Source: Moellerella wisconsensis ATCC 35017 | GTDB lineage: Bacteria > Pseudomonadota > Gammaproteobacteria > Enterobacterales > Enterobacteriaceae | DNA length: 64,000 bases | Direction: 5' to 3' | NCBI RefSeq assembly: GCF_001294465.1 | Contig: NZ_LGAA01000006.1 | Coordinates: 1-64,000 of the forward strand | Shown here: positions 46,249-55,232 of the stretch, piece after piece | How the letters are laid out: each line of letters opens with the position of its first letter | How positions within the stretch are numbered: position 1 is the stretch's first letter | The notes under the pieces: generated by a model | What the model saw: the letters and a program-made list of their open reading frames with translations, nothing else | Told to the model about the DNA's origin: nothing | Database searches by the model: none | Made by a program: the position numbers and the translations under genes

Positions 46249-46947
46249 ATGCATAAAATCCTATTAGTTGATGACGATCGTGAACTCACGTCGCTGTTAA
46301 AAGAACTACTAGAAATGGAAGGTTTTAATGTTGTTATTGCCCATGATGGTGAACAGGCACTGCAACAAATAGACGCATCTATCGACCTATTATTACTCGA
46401 TGTCATGATGCCGAAAAAAAATGGTATCGAAACATTAAAAGAACTACGCCAAATACATCAGACCCCGGTCATTATGTTAACGGCACGTGGCAGTGAGTTA
46501 GACAGAGTCCTTGGTCTTGAACTTGGGGCTGATGACTATTTAGCCAAACCATTTAATGACCGCGAATTAGTGGCACGTATACGCGCGTTATTAAGACGCT
46601 CTAATTGGAGTGAACAAACCCAAACAGATACCGGGAGCACCCCGATATTACAAGTCGATAAACTTCAATTAAATCCAGGTCGTCAAGAAGCGAGCTTTGA
46701 TAATGAAATTCTCGATTTAACCGGTACTGAATTTACCTTATTGTACCTACTGGCACAGCATTTAGGGCAAGTTGTTTCGCGTGAGCATTTAAGCCAAGAA
46801 GTTCTCGGTAAACGTTTAACACCATTTGACCGTGCTATTGATATGCATATTTCTAATTTGCGCCGCAAATTACCTGAGCGCTCAGATGGCCTTTCCTGGT
46901 TTAAAACGCTAAGAGGTCGTGGATATTTAATGGTGTCAACAAATTAA
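46249..46947 (+). CDS. cpxR: Envelope-stress response regulator CpxR
   Basis: OmpR-family regulator phosphorylated by CpxA. Receiver domain with acidic pocket (LLVDDDRE), phospho-acceptor Asp51 (LLLLDVMMPKKNG) and the conserved Lys in YLAKPFNDREL, then a winged-helix domain (LTGTEFTLLYLLAQHLGQVV, DMHISNLRRKLP). 232 aa, the same length as in E. coli. Preceded by GCAGGAGGAA, a strong ribosome-binding site. Unlike E. coli, a terminator separates it from cpxA. Confidence 0.97.
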   Translation: MHKILLVDDDRELTSLLKELLEMEGFNVVIAHDGEQALQQIDASIDLLLLDVMMPKKNGIETLKELRQIHQTPVIMLTARGSELDRVLGLELGADDYLAKPFNDRELVARIRALLRRSNWSEQTQTDTGSTPILQVDKLQLNPGRQEASFDNEILDLTGTEFTLLYLLAQHLGQVVSREHLSQEVLGKRLTPFDRAIDMHISNLRRKLPERSDGLSWFKTLRGRGYLMVSTN

Positions 46948-46952
46948 CCATC

Positions 46953-46980
46953 CCCCTTCCAGTGGAAGGGGTTTTTATTT
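46953..46980 (+). terminator. Intrinsic terminator between cpxR and cpxA
   Basis: CCCCTTCC-AGT-GGAAGGGG (46953-46971), a perfect 8-bp stem with a 3-nt loop followed by TTTTTATTTTT, starting 5 bp after the cpxR stop. All features of a strong intrinsic terminator. Confidence 0.92.
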
Positions 46981-47245
46981 TTAACGCCATTATTCTACAT
47001 GCATTATTTAAAAATATTATATCAAGCCTAATTATTTACTGTGGCTCAGTAGCCAAACACAACCATTAATCGGCTCAGTCAACAGCTGTTTCAATACGCT
47101 GTCTTAGCAACAAGATGTTGGCTTCAACAATATAATTTCAATATAGGTATATAATACATATGCTTAAAATCACTGTTGTGGTTAGTTTAATATACACCGT
47201 CTACTCATTTAGCTTTAATCAGGCCGAATGTCTCGGGGGCAAATG

Positions 47246-48616
47246 ATGATCAGCAGCCTAACCGCGAGAATTTTCGCTATTTTCTGGTTTACTTTAGCGC
47301 TAGTACTCATGCTGGTACTAATGGTGCCAAAACTTGATTCACGTCAGCTAACTAATCTATTAGAAAGTGAACAACGACAAGGTGAAATGCTAGAGCAACA
47401 TATCGAGGCTGAACTAGCTCAAGCACCGTTAAATGATCTTTTATGGTGGCGACGAATTTCAACGGCTATTCAAAAATGGGCACCTCCCGGACAGCGATTA
47501 ATTATTGTCACCAGTGAAGGTCGCGTTATCGGCGCCCTTCCTAGTGAAACCCAAGTGATCCGTAATTTTATTGGCCAATCTGATAATGCTGACTATCCCA
47601 AAAAGAAAAAATATGGCCGTGCTGAAATATTAGGTCCATTTTCAATTCGTGATGGTGAAGATCACTATCAACTCTATCTAGTACGCCCAGCAAATAGCCC
47701 GCAATCTGACTTTATCAACCTGCTCTTTGACCGACCCTTGCTGTTATTAATCGCGACAATGCTGATCAGTGCACCTCTATTACTATGGTTATCATGGAGT
47801 TTAGCTAAACCAGCTCGTAAATTAAAAATGGCAGCTGATGATGTCGCGAAAGGTAATCTGCGCCCACATCCAGAATTAGAATCCGGCCCTCAAGAATTTG
47901 TCTCCGCGGGCTACAGTTTTAATCAAATGATCAGTGCATTGGATGGTATGGTCAGTGCACAACAACGTTTGATTTCTGATATCTCTCATGAGCTAAGAAC
48001 GCCGTTGACACGCTTACAATTAGCCACTGCATTATTGCGTCGTCGGCATGGGGAAAGTAGAGAGCTACAGCGTATAGAGACTGAAACGCTCCGTTTAGAT
48101 AGTATGATCAATGATTTACTTGTGTTATCTCGTAGCCAGCATAAAAATGAAATCTTGCGTGAAAATATCACTGCTGATGATTTGTGGGGAGATATTTTAG
48201 CTGATGCTAGCTTTGAAGCTGAGCAAATGCATAAAACATTAGATGTGACCTCACCACCAGGACCGTGGTCAATTTATTGTAATCCATCGGCGATTGGTAG
48301 CGCGTTTGAAAATATCGTCCGTAATGCGTTACGCTACTCTAATACCCATATTGCGGTCGAATTTAAACAAAGCAATAGTGGCATTATGGTTACTGTCGAT
48401 GATGATGGCCCTGGTGTTAGCCCCGAAGATCGCGAGCAAATATTTCGTCCATTCTACCGGACAGATGAAGCTCGAGACCGTGAATCAGGGGGGACAGGCT
48501 TAGGTCTCGCTATTGTAGAAACAGCAATATCTCAGCATAAAGGCTGGGTAAAAGCAGAAGATAGCCCTCTAGGAGGCTTACGATTAGTTATTTGGCTACC
48601 GGAGCATGGTCGATAA
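47246..48616 (+). CDS. cpxA: Envelope-stress sensor histidine kinase CpxA
   Basis: Inner-membrane kinase/phosphatase for CpxR. TM1 at about residues 7-28 (IFAIFWFTLALVLMLVLMVP), periplasmic sensor domain (about 29-163), TM2 (LLLLIATMLISAPLLLWLSW), HAMP, the phospho-histidine box SDISHELRTPLTRLQLATAL (His near 248), N-box ENIVRNALRYS, and DDDGPGVSPEDREQIFRPFY with GGTGLGLAIV. ATG at 47246 has GGGGG six nt upstream; 456 aa, as in E. coli. It begins about 300 bp after cpxR, so it needs its own promoter or read-through. Confidence 0.96.
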   Translation: MISSLTARIFAIFWFTLALVLMLVLMVPKLDSRQLTNLLESEQRQGEMLEQHIEAELAQAPLNDLLWWRRISTAIQKWAPPGQRLIIVTSEGRVIGALPSETQVIRNFIGQSDNADYPKKKKYGRAEILGPFSIRDGEDHYQLYLVRPANSPQSDFINLLFDRPLLLLIATMLISAPLLLWLSWSLAKPARKLKMAADDVAKGNLRPHPELESGPQEFVSAGYSFNQMISALDGMVSAQQRLISDISHELRTPLTRLQLATALLRRRHGESRELQRIETETLRLDSMINDLLVLSRSQHKNEILRENITADDLWGDILADASFEAEQMHKTLDVTSPPGPWSIYCNPSAIGSAFENIVRNALRYSNTHIAVEFKQSNSGIMVTVDDDGPGVSPEDREQIFRPFYRTDEARDRESGGTGLGLAIVETAISQHKGWVKAEDSPLGGLRLVIWLPEHGR

Positions 48617-49206
48617 TATTATCAATAACCTAGCTCAGAATATAGGCGATAAATAACTGCGCCATTATCTGTTAGACATTTATTAAACTGCATATAAAGT
48701 TACTGAAGAATAATTTCTCTTCAGTAACTTTATCGTTTTATTATTTTATACCAAAAAAAGAGTATATTTTTATATTTATGGCGAAAAAAACTAACATTAA
48801 CTATCGACAATAGTTTTTTATACAAATTTAGATAGTAATACTTATATGATTACTTATTGTATGAGCTAATAACAAGATATCAATTTCATTTGATATTATT
48901 TGACAAATTTGATCCCATAGAGATTAAAAAAATAATGTTATTATCTTAATCACTATAATTTATCAGGAAATAAATCCTTATGATTGATAAATCTATACAG
49001 TAAAAATCAAAGATTTCATTATCTTTTACTTTATATTTGCTATGATTTATTACAATAAATAATTTAGTAGTTTTCCTTAATATAGATATACTCTACTCTC
49101 AAGTATCATTAGAAGAATATAAATTTATCCAACTTCATTATCTTTAATTGACCTGTTATTAAACTAATTAATACGGGGTTATTGACTTAAGTAAGCGGAA
49201 AAACGA
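48617..49206. other. cpxA-wzi intergenic region
   Basis: After the cpxA terminator, about 460 bp of very A+T-rich sequence leads to wzi. It should contain the promoter and leader of the polysaccharide genes. I saw no JUMPstart/ops element and no gene. Confidence 0.6.
48696..48745 (+). terminator. cpxA terminator
   Basis: Perfect 14-bp stem AAAGTTACTGAAGA (48696-48709) / TCTTCAGTAACTTT (48718-48731) with an 8-nt loop, then a T-rich tail. Confidence 0.85.
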
Positions 49207-50646
49207 ATGAAAATATACAAATTGAACAAACTTGCACTCTTCGCTTTACTCGGAGCGATTAATAGTAGTGCAATCGCTAGTGGGCTGGTACTCCCTGATA
49301 ATAACTTACGTAATGATTTAGCTTGGTTATCTGAGCGTAATGTTATTCAAATCAGTCTATCAACTTGGCCGCTTTCATCTCAAGAAATAACCCGTTCATT
49401 GGATAACGCCAATATCTCTAATGATGAACAAAAAAACGTTATACAGCGCATAAAACAACAACTTAATAGAAATAAAAATACCCTACAATTACAAACCTAT
49501 CTTTCCTCTGGCCATCCATCAATGCCACAAGGCTTTGCTGATAGCGAATATAGCGACTTCCGTTATACCTTAGCAGGCAATTATAGTACTGATAACGTTG
49601 ATTTAAATCTAAAAGCCAATGCAGAACGCGATCTTCGGGTAGAAAATGGTTCGGATTATAATCTCAATGGATCATACGGGGGCGTTAAAATTTGGAATCA
49701 ATGGCTGGCCTTCGGTGAAATACCTCAATGGTGGGGTCCTGGCTATGATGGTAGCTTAATTCGAACTGATGCTGCTCGACCAGTTACCGGTTTTTTGATG
49801 CAACGTGCAGATCAAAGCCCATTTGATTCCAAATGGTTGTCTTGGATTGGTTCATGGCAATACCAATTAACTGCCGGGCAAATAAAACAATATCCCGTAC
49901 AATCCGGTGTCAAGCTGCTCGGTTTACGAATGACCATGAATCCTACCGATTATCTTGAATTAGGCGGCTCTCGTGTAATGATGTGGTCCGGTGATGGGCG
50001 CCCATCCAATTGGAAATCGTTTTGGGATGCAACAACAGGTAGCTCAAATACCGGTGATGTCAAAAAAGATCCCGGCAATCAACTAGCTGGTTTTGATTTT
50101 AAATTAAAACTCTTTCCTCTTATTGAGCTTCCTCTAAGTGTTTATGGGCAATATATTGGCGAAGATGAAGCCGGTTATTTACCGTCCCATAATGCTTATA
50201 TGGCAGGTATAGAAGGCCACCATTCTCTCTACGGCCAGCCATTAAATTGGTATATTGAAGGTGCCAATACCCGTACTGAATGGAGTAATAAGGGTGTGAT
50301 GTATAGACATTTTGTTTATCACGCAGGATATTATCAACAAGGCTATCCATTAGGCCATGCGATGGGCGGTGATGGACGCATGATTTCCAGTAAAGTCGAA
50401 TATACTTTAGATGATCATCAGCGCGTTAGTACCCGAGTAATGTACGCGACAGTTAATCCTCAAAGCCAATGGCAAAATAAAGCCTTTCCTAAAGATGATA
50501 CTATCAAAGGAGTTGATGTTGGCTGGTGGTATAATTTCAATGACCGTGTAATTACTGACTCAAAAGTTTGGTTATCCAAAACAGATACTGATACACATAA
50601 TGATGTCGGTGTCTCAGTTGCTGTCACCGTTCCTTTTAAATGGTAA
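49207..50646 (+). CDS. wzi: Capsule surface-anchoring outer-membrane protein Wzi
   Basis: Outer-membrane beta-barrel lectin that anchors Group 1 capsule to the cell surface. A signal peptide (LALFALLGAINSSAIA) precedes a periplasmic helical part (LRNDLAWLSERNVIQISLST) and a long barrel (WNQWLAFGEIPQWWGPGYDG, WLSWIGSWQYQLTAGQIKQY) ending in aromatic ...PFKW. At 479 aa it equals E. coli Wzi in length. It is followed by its own terminator, then wza. Its presence implies a Wza-exported polysaccharide held at the surface. Confidence 0.92.
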   Translation: MKIYKLNKLALFALLGAINSSAIASGLVLPDNNLRNDLAWLSERNVIQISLSTWPLSSQEITRSLDNANISNDEQKNVIQRIKQQLNRNKNTLQLQTYLSSGHPSMPQGFADSEYSDFRYTLAGNYSTDNVDLNLKANAERDLRVENGSDYNLNGSYGGVKIWNQWLAFGEIPQWWGPGYDGSLIRTDAARPVTGFLMQRADQSPFDSKWLSWIGSWQYQLTAGQIKQYPVQSGVKLLGLRMTMNPTDYLELGGSRVMMWSGDGRPSNWKSFWDATTGSSNTGDVKKDPGNQLAGFDFKLKLFPLIELPLSVYGQYIGEDEAGYLPSHNAYMAGIEGHHSLYGQPLNWYIEGANTRTEWSNKGVMYRHFVYHAGYYQQGYPLGHAMGGDGRMISSKVEYTLDDHQRVSTRVMYATVNPQSQWQNKAFPKDDTIKGVDVGWWYNFNDRVITDSKVWLSKTDTDTHNDVGVSVAVTVPFKW

Positions 50647-50658
50647 CCTATTGATAAT

Positions 50659-50693
50659 AAATAAGACCGCAGTTTTATACTGTGGTCTTATTT
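50659..50693 (+). terminator. wzi terminator
   Basis: AAATAAGACCGCAG (50659-50672) / CTGTGGTCTTATTT (50680-50693), 14 bp with one wobble and a 7-nt loop, just after wzi. Confidence 0.8.
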
Positions 50694-50916
50694 AATCGCT
50701 CCAATTTTATTATCCCACGAGATTTACCAATAAAATCTCTAGCTAAGGTGTCAATACTCAAGATACTGGAAACTAATCCCGCATATTTATTAAAATTTAC
50801 CTATTTATTAAAACTAATCAGTCTAATGTATATAATGTTGGCTATCTTATTTGAATAGACACTCATTTAAGATAATATTCGTTAAGTCATAAAATAAATT
50901 TTCTGCTATTATACTC

Positions 50917-50959
50917 AAATAAAAGTGCTGAAATAAAAGTACTAAAATAAAAAGTACTG
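50917..50959. repeat. Three tandem copies of a 14-15 bp A-rich unit
   Basis: AAATAAAAGTGCTG, AAATAAAAGTACTA and AAATAAAAAGTACTG follow one another without gaps, about 360 bp upstream of wza. Such short tandem repeats can vary in copy number; function unknown. Confidence 0.8.
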
Positions 50960-51321
50960 AAAAAACGATAAGGATAAATCCTAAACTTCGATGCATTAAG
51001 AACCTGAGTATTACCATGCGATTAAGTCGAATTTTAAGCGCGGTATTATCTCATTCAATTGAATTGCCTAGATTAAGGTGATTAAAGTTCATCGGCCTGT
51101 TATGGAAATGCTTAAAACTAATTCCTTATCAACAATTTTGGTACTAAAAAGTTTTGCCATAAAACGCAATTTACGTCAGACTCTAGGCCACAAATGGGTT
51201 ATATACCTTTTATTTGCCAATCGGCTAGAAAGGAATACCCCATACTGATTTATACGAATTTAGATAGATTAATACACTATTTAAGTTTTTTTATATTTAA
51301 TTAAATGGATAATGAGTGTTT

Positions 51322-52467
51322 ATGAAACGCCTTTCTGTTGCTGTCTTTATGCTAACTGCACTGACGGGCTGTACCGTCACCCCGGGTGTCTATATGTCAA
51401 CAACGGGCAAGAATGTTGTTGATACTGGCGACCGTGATATTTCAAAATTTGTTGATATCTATCCTATATCGCCACAATTATTAGACGAACTGTATATTCC
51501 ACACGATATTGCCAAACCTAATACTCTTTTAGAACAACAATTGGCAAGCTATGAATATCGTATTGGTGTCGGCGATGTCCTGAATATTACTGTTTGGGAT
51601 CACCCTGAGTTAACTATTCCTGCCGGTTCATACCGTAGTGCTGCTGATTCTGGTAACTGGGTACATTCTGACGGTACTATTTATTACCCTTATATTGGTT
51701 CAGTCAACGTTATTGGTAAAACAGTCACTGAAATTCGCTCATTAATCAGTAACCGCTTGGCAACTTATATTGAATCACCACAAATCGACGTTAGTATTTC
51801 AGCGTTCCGCTCACAAAAAATGTATGTTTCTGGTGAAGTAGCTAAGCCAGGGACACTGCCAATCACTAACGTACCATTGACGGTATTAGAAGCATTTAAT
51901 AATGCTGGTGGATTAACAGAAAAAGCCGATTGGGATAATGTGGTGCTCACACGTAATGGGCAAGAAATTAAAATTTCATTACAGTCCTTAGTTCAATATG
52001 GCGATCAAACTCAAAACTATCTGATGCTACCTGGCGATGTGCTTTATGTACCACGTAATGATGGACAAAAAGTGTTTGTAATGGGTGAAGTCGGCCAACC
52101 ATCAACATTAACTATCGACCGTGCTGGAATGAGTATCACCGAAGCATTAAGTAAATCAAATGGTATTGATCAAAATACCGCGAATGCAACGGGTGTGTTT
52201 GTTATTCGCCCATTAAAAAATCAATCCTCCGGAGATAAACAGCTGGATGATTTATTACCGAAAAAAATGGCGGCTATCTATCAGTTAGATTTATCTGATG
52301 CCACCTCGTTAGTTATGGGTACTGAGTTTAGATTAAAACCTTACGATTTAGTCTATGTAACAGCTGCTCCAATCGTAAGATGGAACCGTCTGATTACTCA
52401 ATTGTTACCGACCATCGCTGCCTATAATCAGTTAACTGAAGGTACTAAACGAATTAAAGATTGGTAA
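51322..52467 (+). CDS. wza: Outer-membrane polysaccharide export lipoprotein Wza
   Basis: Octameric channel exporting capsular or exopolysaccharide through the outer membrane. The lipobox ALTGC gives lipidated Cys17 from the ATG at 51322 (381 aa; a GTG at 51316 also opens the frame). Polysaccharide-export domain [20 protein letters not shown], then SLBB domains ([35 protein letters not shown]), and a C-terminal amphipathic helix ([18 protein letters not shown]) that forms the pore. wzb starts 9 nt after the stop. Confidence 0.95.
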   Translation: MKRLSVAVFMLTALTGCTVTPGVYMSTTGKNVVDTGDRDISKFVDIYPISPQLLDELYIPHDIAKPNTLLEQQLASYEYRIGVGDVLNITVWDHPELTIPAGSYRSAADSGNWVHSDGTIYYPYIGSVNVIGKTVTEIRSLISNRLATYIESPQIDVSISAFRSQKMYVSGEVAKPGTLPITNVPLTVLEAFNNAGGLTEKADWDNVVLTRNGQEIKISLQSLVQYGDQTQNYLMLPGDVLYVPRNDGQKVFVMGEVGQPSTLTIDRAGMSITEALSKSNGIDQNTANATGVFVIRPLKNQSSGDKQLDDLLPKKMAAIYQLDLSDATSLVMGTEFRLKPYDLVYVTAAPIVRWNRLITQLLPTIAAYNQLTEGTKRIKDW

Positions 52468-52475
52468 TCGATTAT

Positions 52476-52904
52476 ATGTTTAACAATATATTAGTAGTTT
52501 GTATGGGCAATATCTGCCGTTCCCCTACCGGGGAGCGGTTACTGCAAAATCTATACCCAGACAAAAAAGTACACTCTGCAGGTATTATCGCTAAAAATGA
52601 TATGCCTGCGTATGAGAGTACGATTCGGATTGCTCAACAGCATAATTTACCCTTGAATAACCATCAGTCGCGCCGTTTAACTAATGAACTCTGCCGTGAA
52701 GCTGACTTAATCTTGGTGATGGAAAATAGCCATATCGATAAGGTTCATGCCCAGTTTCCGGAAACCCGTGGTAAGGTGATGCTCTTCGGCCAATGGCTAA
52801 ATAAAACAGAAATTCCCGATCCGCATAAACGCAGCGATGAAATGTTCGAGCATGTCTACCTTTTAATGGAAAAGGCCGCTCATCAATGGAAAGGCAAAAT
52901 CTAG
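52476..52904 (+). CDS. wzb: Low-molecular-weight protein-tyrosine phosphatase Wzb
   Basis: Dephosphorylates the Wzc tyrosine cluster, a cycle required for polymer export. The phosphatase loop CMGNICRS places the nucleophile at Cys9 and the arginine at residue 15; the general-acid Asp lies in IPDPHKRSDEMFEHVYLL. 142 aa. Start at the ATG of MFNNILVVCMGN; a TTG at 52461 overlaps the wza stop. Sits between wza and wzc, the standard order. Confidence 0.96.
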   Translation: MFNNILVVCMGNICRSPTGERLLQNLYPDKKVHSAGIIAKNDMPAYESTIRIAQQHNLPLNNHQSRRLTNELCREADLILVMENSHIDKVHAQFPETRGKVMLFGQWLNKTEIPDPHKRSDEMFEHVYLLMEKAAHQWKGKI

Positions 52905-52956
52905 TCTGATTGCCTTTGCGCCTTTGTCCTTTTTTTATTGATATGATTAAATAACT

Positions 52957-55035
52957 ATGAACACAACAAAATCACCTTCGACAGCAGCAGATGAAATTGA
53001 TTTGCTCGCCTTATTTAAAGTTCTTAAATCCCATTATTTAATTATTGGGTTTGTAACACTGGTTTTTTTACTGCTTGGGGCAGCTTATAGCTTTTTAGCT
53101 ACACCTATTTATCAAGCTAATGCCACCTTACAATTTGATAAGCAAAGCCAAGTATCATTTTTTGATCAAATGGGTGATTTATCCCCGTTTTCTGGTGGCG
53201 GAAATCAAGTTGATTCAGAAATTGAAGTCATCAAATCGCGTATGGTTTTAGGCAAAACAGTTACCGACCTTAACCTAGATACTCAAGTTTCAACCGATGG
53301 CTTCTTTAATAAACTGTGGGGCAATAATCCGCAGATCAATATTACTCATTATTCGATTCCAGATGCCTTAGTTGGCGAACCCGCTACTTTAACCTATCTT
53401 GGCGATAATCAATTTTCACTAAAATTAGACACTATTGTTTTAAAAGGAAAGATTGGCGAGTTAGTTCAGCATGATGATATCAGCCTATTAATATCTTCTA
53501 TCGAAGCAGAAACTGGCGAAGAATTCACACTGACCAAAAACGGCCGTTACTCAACTATTGATGAACTGCGTAATACGCTTAATTTATCTGAAGTTGGTAA
53601 AGGGACCGGCATTATTAGCCTGACGATTAAAGGCGCGGATAAAACTGAAAATATAAGAATTTTAGACAGTATTATTCAAAACTATGTCGCACAAAATACT
53701 GATCGTAAAAAAGAAGTTACTAATAATACCTTAATTTTCCTCGATGATTATCTACCTAAAGTTAAAGCTAAACTGGATAATTATGAAAACCAGCTAAACA
53801 CGTTCCGTAAAAAGAATGAATCTATTGATTTATCTTTAGAAGCTAAATCGGCGTTAGAAAGTGCGTTACAAGTTGAAGATAAACTTAATGAGTTAACCTT
53901 CAAAGAGATTGAAATCCAACAACTCTATACCCGTAATCACCCAGCTTACCAATCTCTGATTGATAAACGCCAAAAACTATTAAATGAAAAAGCGCTGATC
54001 AGTAAAAATATTCAAAAATTACCGAATACTCAACAACAGATTGTTCGTTTAACGCGTGATGTTGAATCTGAGCAAGCAATTTATAATCAGCTTGTAGGTA
54101 AGCAACAAGAACTCAGTGTGATGAACTCAGGGATTACTGCCGATGTTCGCGTGATTGACTCCGCAGAATCACAACCTCAGCCGGTTGCCCCGAAAAAATC
54201 ATTAATTCTGGCGCTGTCACTGATCTTAGGCTTTATTATTGGTTGTGCGTATGTCATTGCCCGCGAACTATTTAATAATAAAATCAAAGGTACCGAAGAT
54301 ATTGATGCTCTAGGTGTCAACGTATATGCCACTATTCCATTTTCTAGTCATGAGAAAAAATTGATTATGAATGGAAATATGCAGCCACTAGCATTAGAGA
54401 ACCCAGCAGATACCGCAGTAGAAGCCATTCGTTCATTACGTACCAGCGTATATTTCTCAGTAATGAATCAAGGCAATAATCTCGTGATGGTCACCAGTGC
54501 GTCACCGGGTGCAGGTAAAAGCTTTATCACCTCAAATATGGGGGTTGTTTTAGCCAATGCGGGTAAAAAAGTCCTGCTTATTGATACCGATTTACGTAAA
54601 GGTCGAATTCATAAAGCGTTTGGTTTAGATAACAAATTGGGTTTATCTGAGTATTTGTCACAAATGGACAGCAATAAACCCGTTATCCATCACAATGTAA
54701 TCGAAAATCTTGATGTAATTTGTCGTGGTAAGAATGTCACTCATTCCTCTGAGCTGTTAATGAGCGAACGCTTTAAAGACATGTTAGATAATCTAAAATC
54801 ACAATATGATATTGTCGTGATTGATACCGCACCAATACTTGCGATAACTGATGCTGCGGTGATTGGTAAATATGTCGGTACCTCATTATTAATTGCTTAC
54901 TATGGTGTAAATACCGTCAAAGATATTGAGTTATCATTAAAACGCTTTAAACAAAATGATATCGAAATAACGGGTGTGATCTTGAATGGTATTGATGCAA
55001 GATCAGATGATTATAATTATGTTTATGAGTATTAA
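52957..55035 (+). CDS. wzc: Polysaccharide co-polymerase / BY tyrosine autokinase Wzc
   Basis: Inner-membrane protein controlling chain length and export. N-terminal Wzz domain with TM1 (about residues 32-52) and a long periplasmic coiled region, TM2 near KSLILALSLILGFIIGCAYV, then the cytoplasmic kinase: Walker A ASPGAGKSF, Walker A' VLLIDTDLRKGRIHKAFGL and Walker B IVVIDTAPI. The C-terminal tyrosine cluster is short, DDYNYVYEY, with four tyrosines. 692 aa (E. coli K-12 Wzc 720). In most such loci glycosyltransferase genes follow; here only galE does. Confidence 0.95.
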   Translation: MNTTKSPSTAADEIDLLALFKVLKSHYLIIGFVTLVFLLLGAAYSFLATPIYQANATLQFDKQSQVSFFDQMGDLSPFSGGGNQVDSEIEVIKSRMVLGKTVTDLNLDTQVSTDGFFNKLWGNNPQINITHYSIPDALVGEPATLTYLGDNQFSLKLDTIVLKGKIGELVQHDDISLLISSIEAETGEEFTLTKNGRYSTIDELRNTLNLSEVGKGTGIISLTIKGADKTENIRILDSIIQNYVAQNTDRKKEVTNNTLIFLDDYLPKVKAKLDNYENQLNTFRKKNESIDLSLEAKSALESALQVEDKLNELTFKEIEIQQLYTRNHPAYQSLIDKRQKLLNEKALISKNIQKLPNTQQQIVRLTRDVESEQAIYNQLVGKQQELSVMNSGITADVRVIDSAESQPQPVAPKKSLILALSLILGFIIGCAYVIARELFNNKIKGTEDIDALGVNVYATIPFSSHEKKLIMNGNMQPLALENPADTAVEAIRSLRTSVYFSVMNQGNNLVMVTSASPGAGKSFITSNMGVVLANAGKKVLLIDTDLRKGRIHKAFGLDNKLGLSEYLSQMDSNKPVIHHNVIENLDVICRGKNVTHSSELLMSERFKDMLDNLKSQYDIVVIDTAPILAITDAAVIGKYVGTSLLIAYYGVNTVKDIELSLKRFKQNDIEITGVILNGIDARSDDYNYVYEY

Positions 55036-55087
55036 TAATAGTCATTAATCCAATCGATAGCATTTTATCGGGTTTATTGCACTATTT

Positions 55088-55180
55088 GATAGACGGTTAT
55101 TAAGCTATTCTCAGTCTCTCGAAAAATACCTATTTCACGGTTATCTTCTCGAGAGACTCTCTAGCCCTTGACCGTCTATC
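55088..55180. repeat. Nested inverted repeats between wzc and galE
   Basis: Outer arms GATAGACGGT (55088-55097) and ACCGTCTATC (55171-55180); inner arms AGTCTCTCGA (55113-55122) and TCGAGAGACT (55149-55158). All four arms are perfect 10-mers and could form a two-storey stem about 93 nt long. It may end the wzc transcript, regulate galE, or mark a past recombination event. Confidence 0.8.
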
Positions 55181-55232
55181 TGCAATATAACGACTTAAAG
55201 TAGCCACAAAAAATAGACTCGGGAAATTGATA

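Larger units (their letters stand above)
50647..51321. other. wzi-wza intergenic region (wza leader)
   Basis: Holds the wzi terminator, a threefold A+T-rich tandem repeat at 50917-50959, and at about 51034-51046 AGCGCGGTATTAT, which shares only the GCGGTA core with the RfaH ops element. No gene seen in about 670 bp. Confidence 0.6.

Noticed and set aside
47118-47156. Sigma-70 promoter for cpxA in the cpxR-cpxA spacer
   Set aside because: TATAAT occurs at 47150-47155, but no acceptable -35 element sits at 16-18 bp, so the call would be guesswork.
51030-51050. JUMPstart/ops element for RfaH before wza
   Set aside because: Only the GCGGTA core is shared; the following bases and the wider JUMPstart do not match, so it is not listed as a site.
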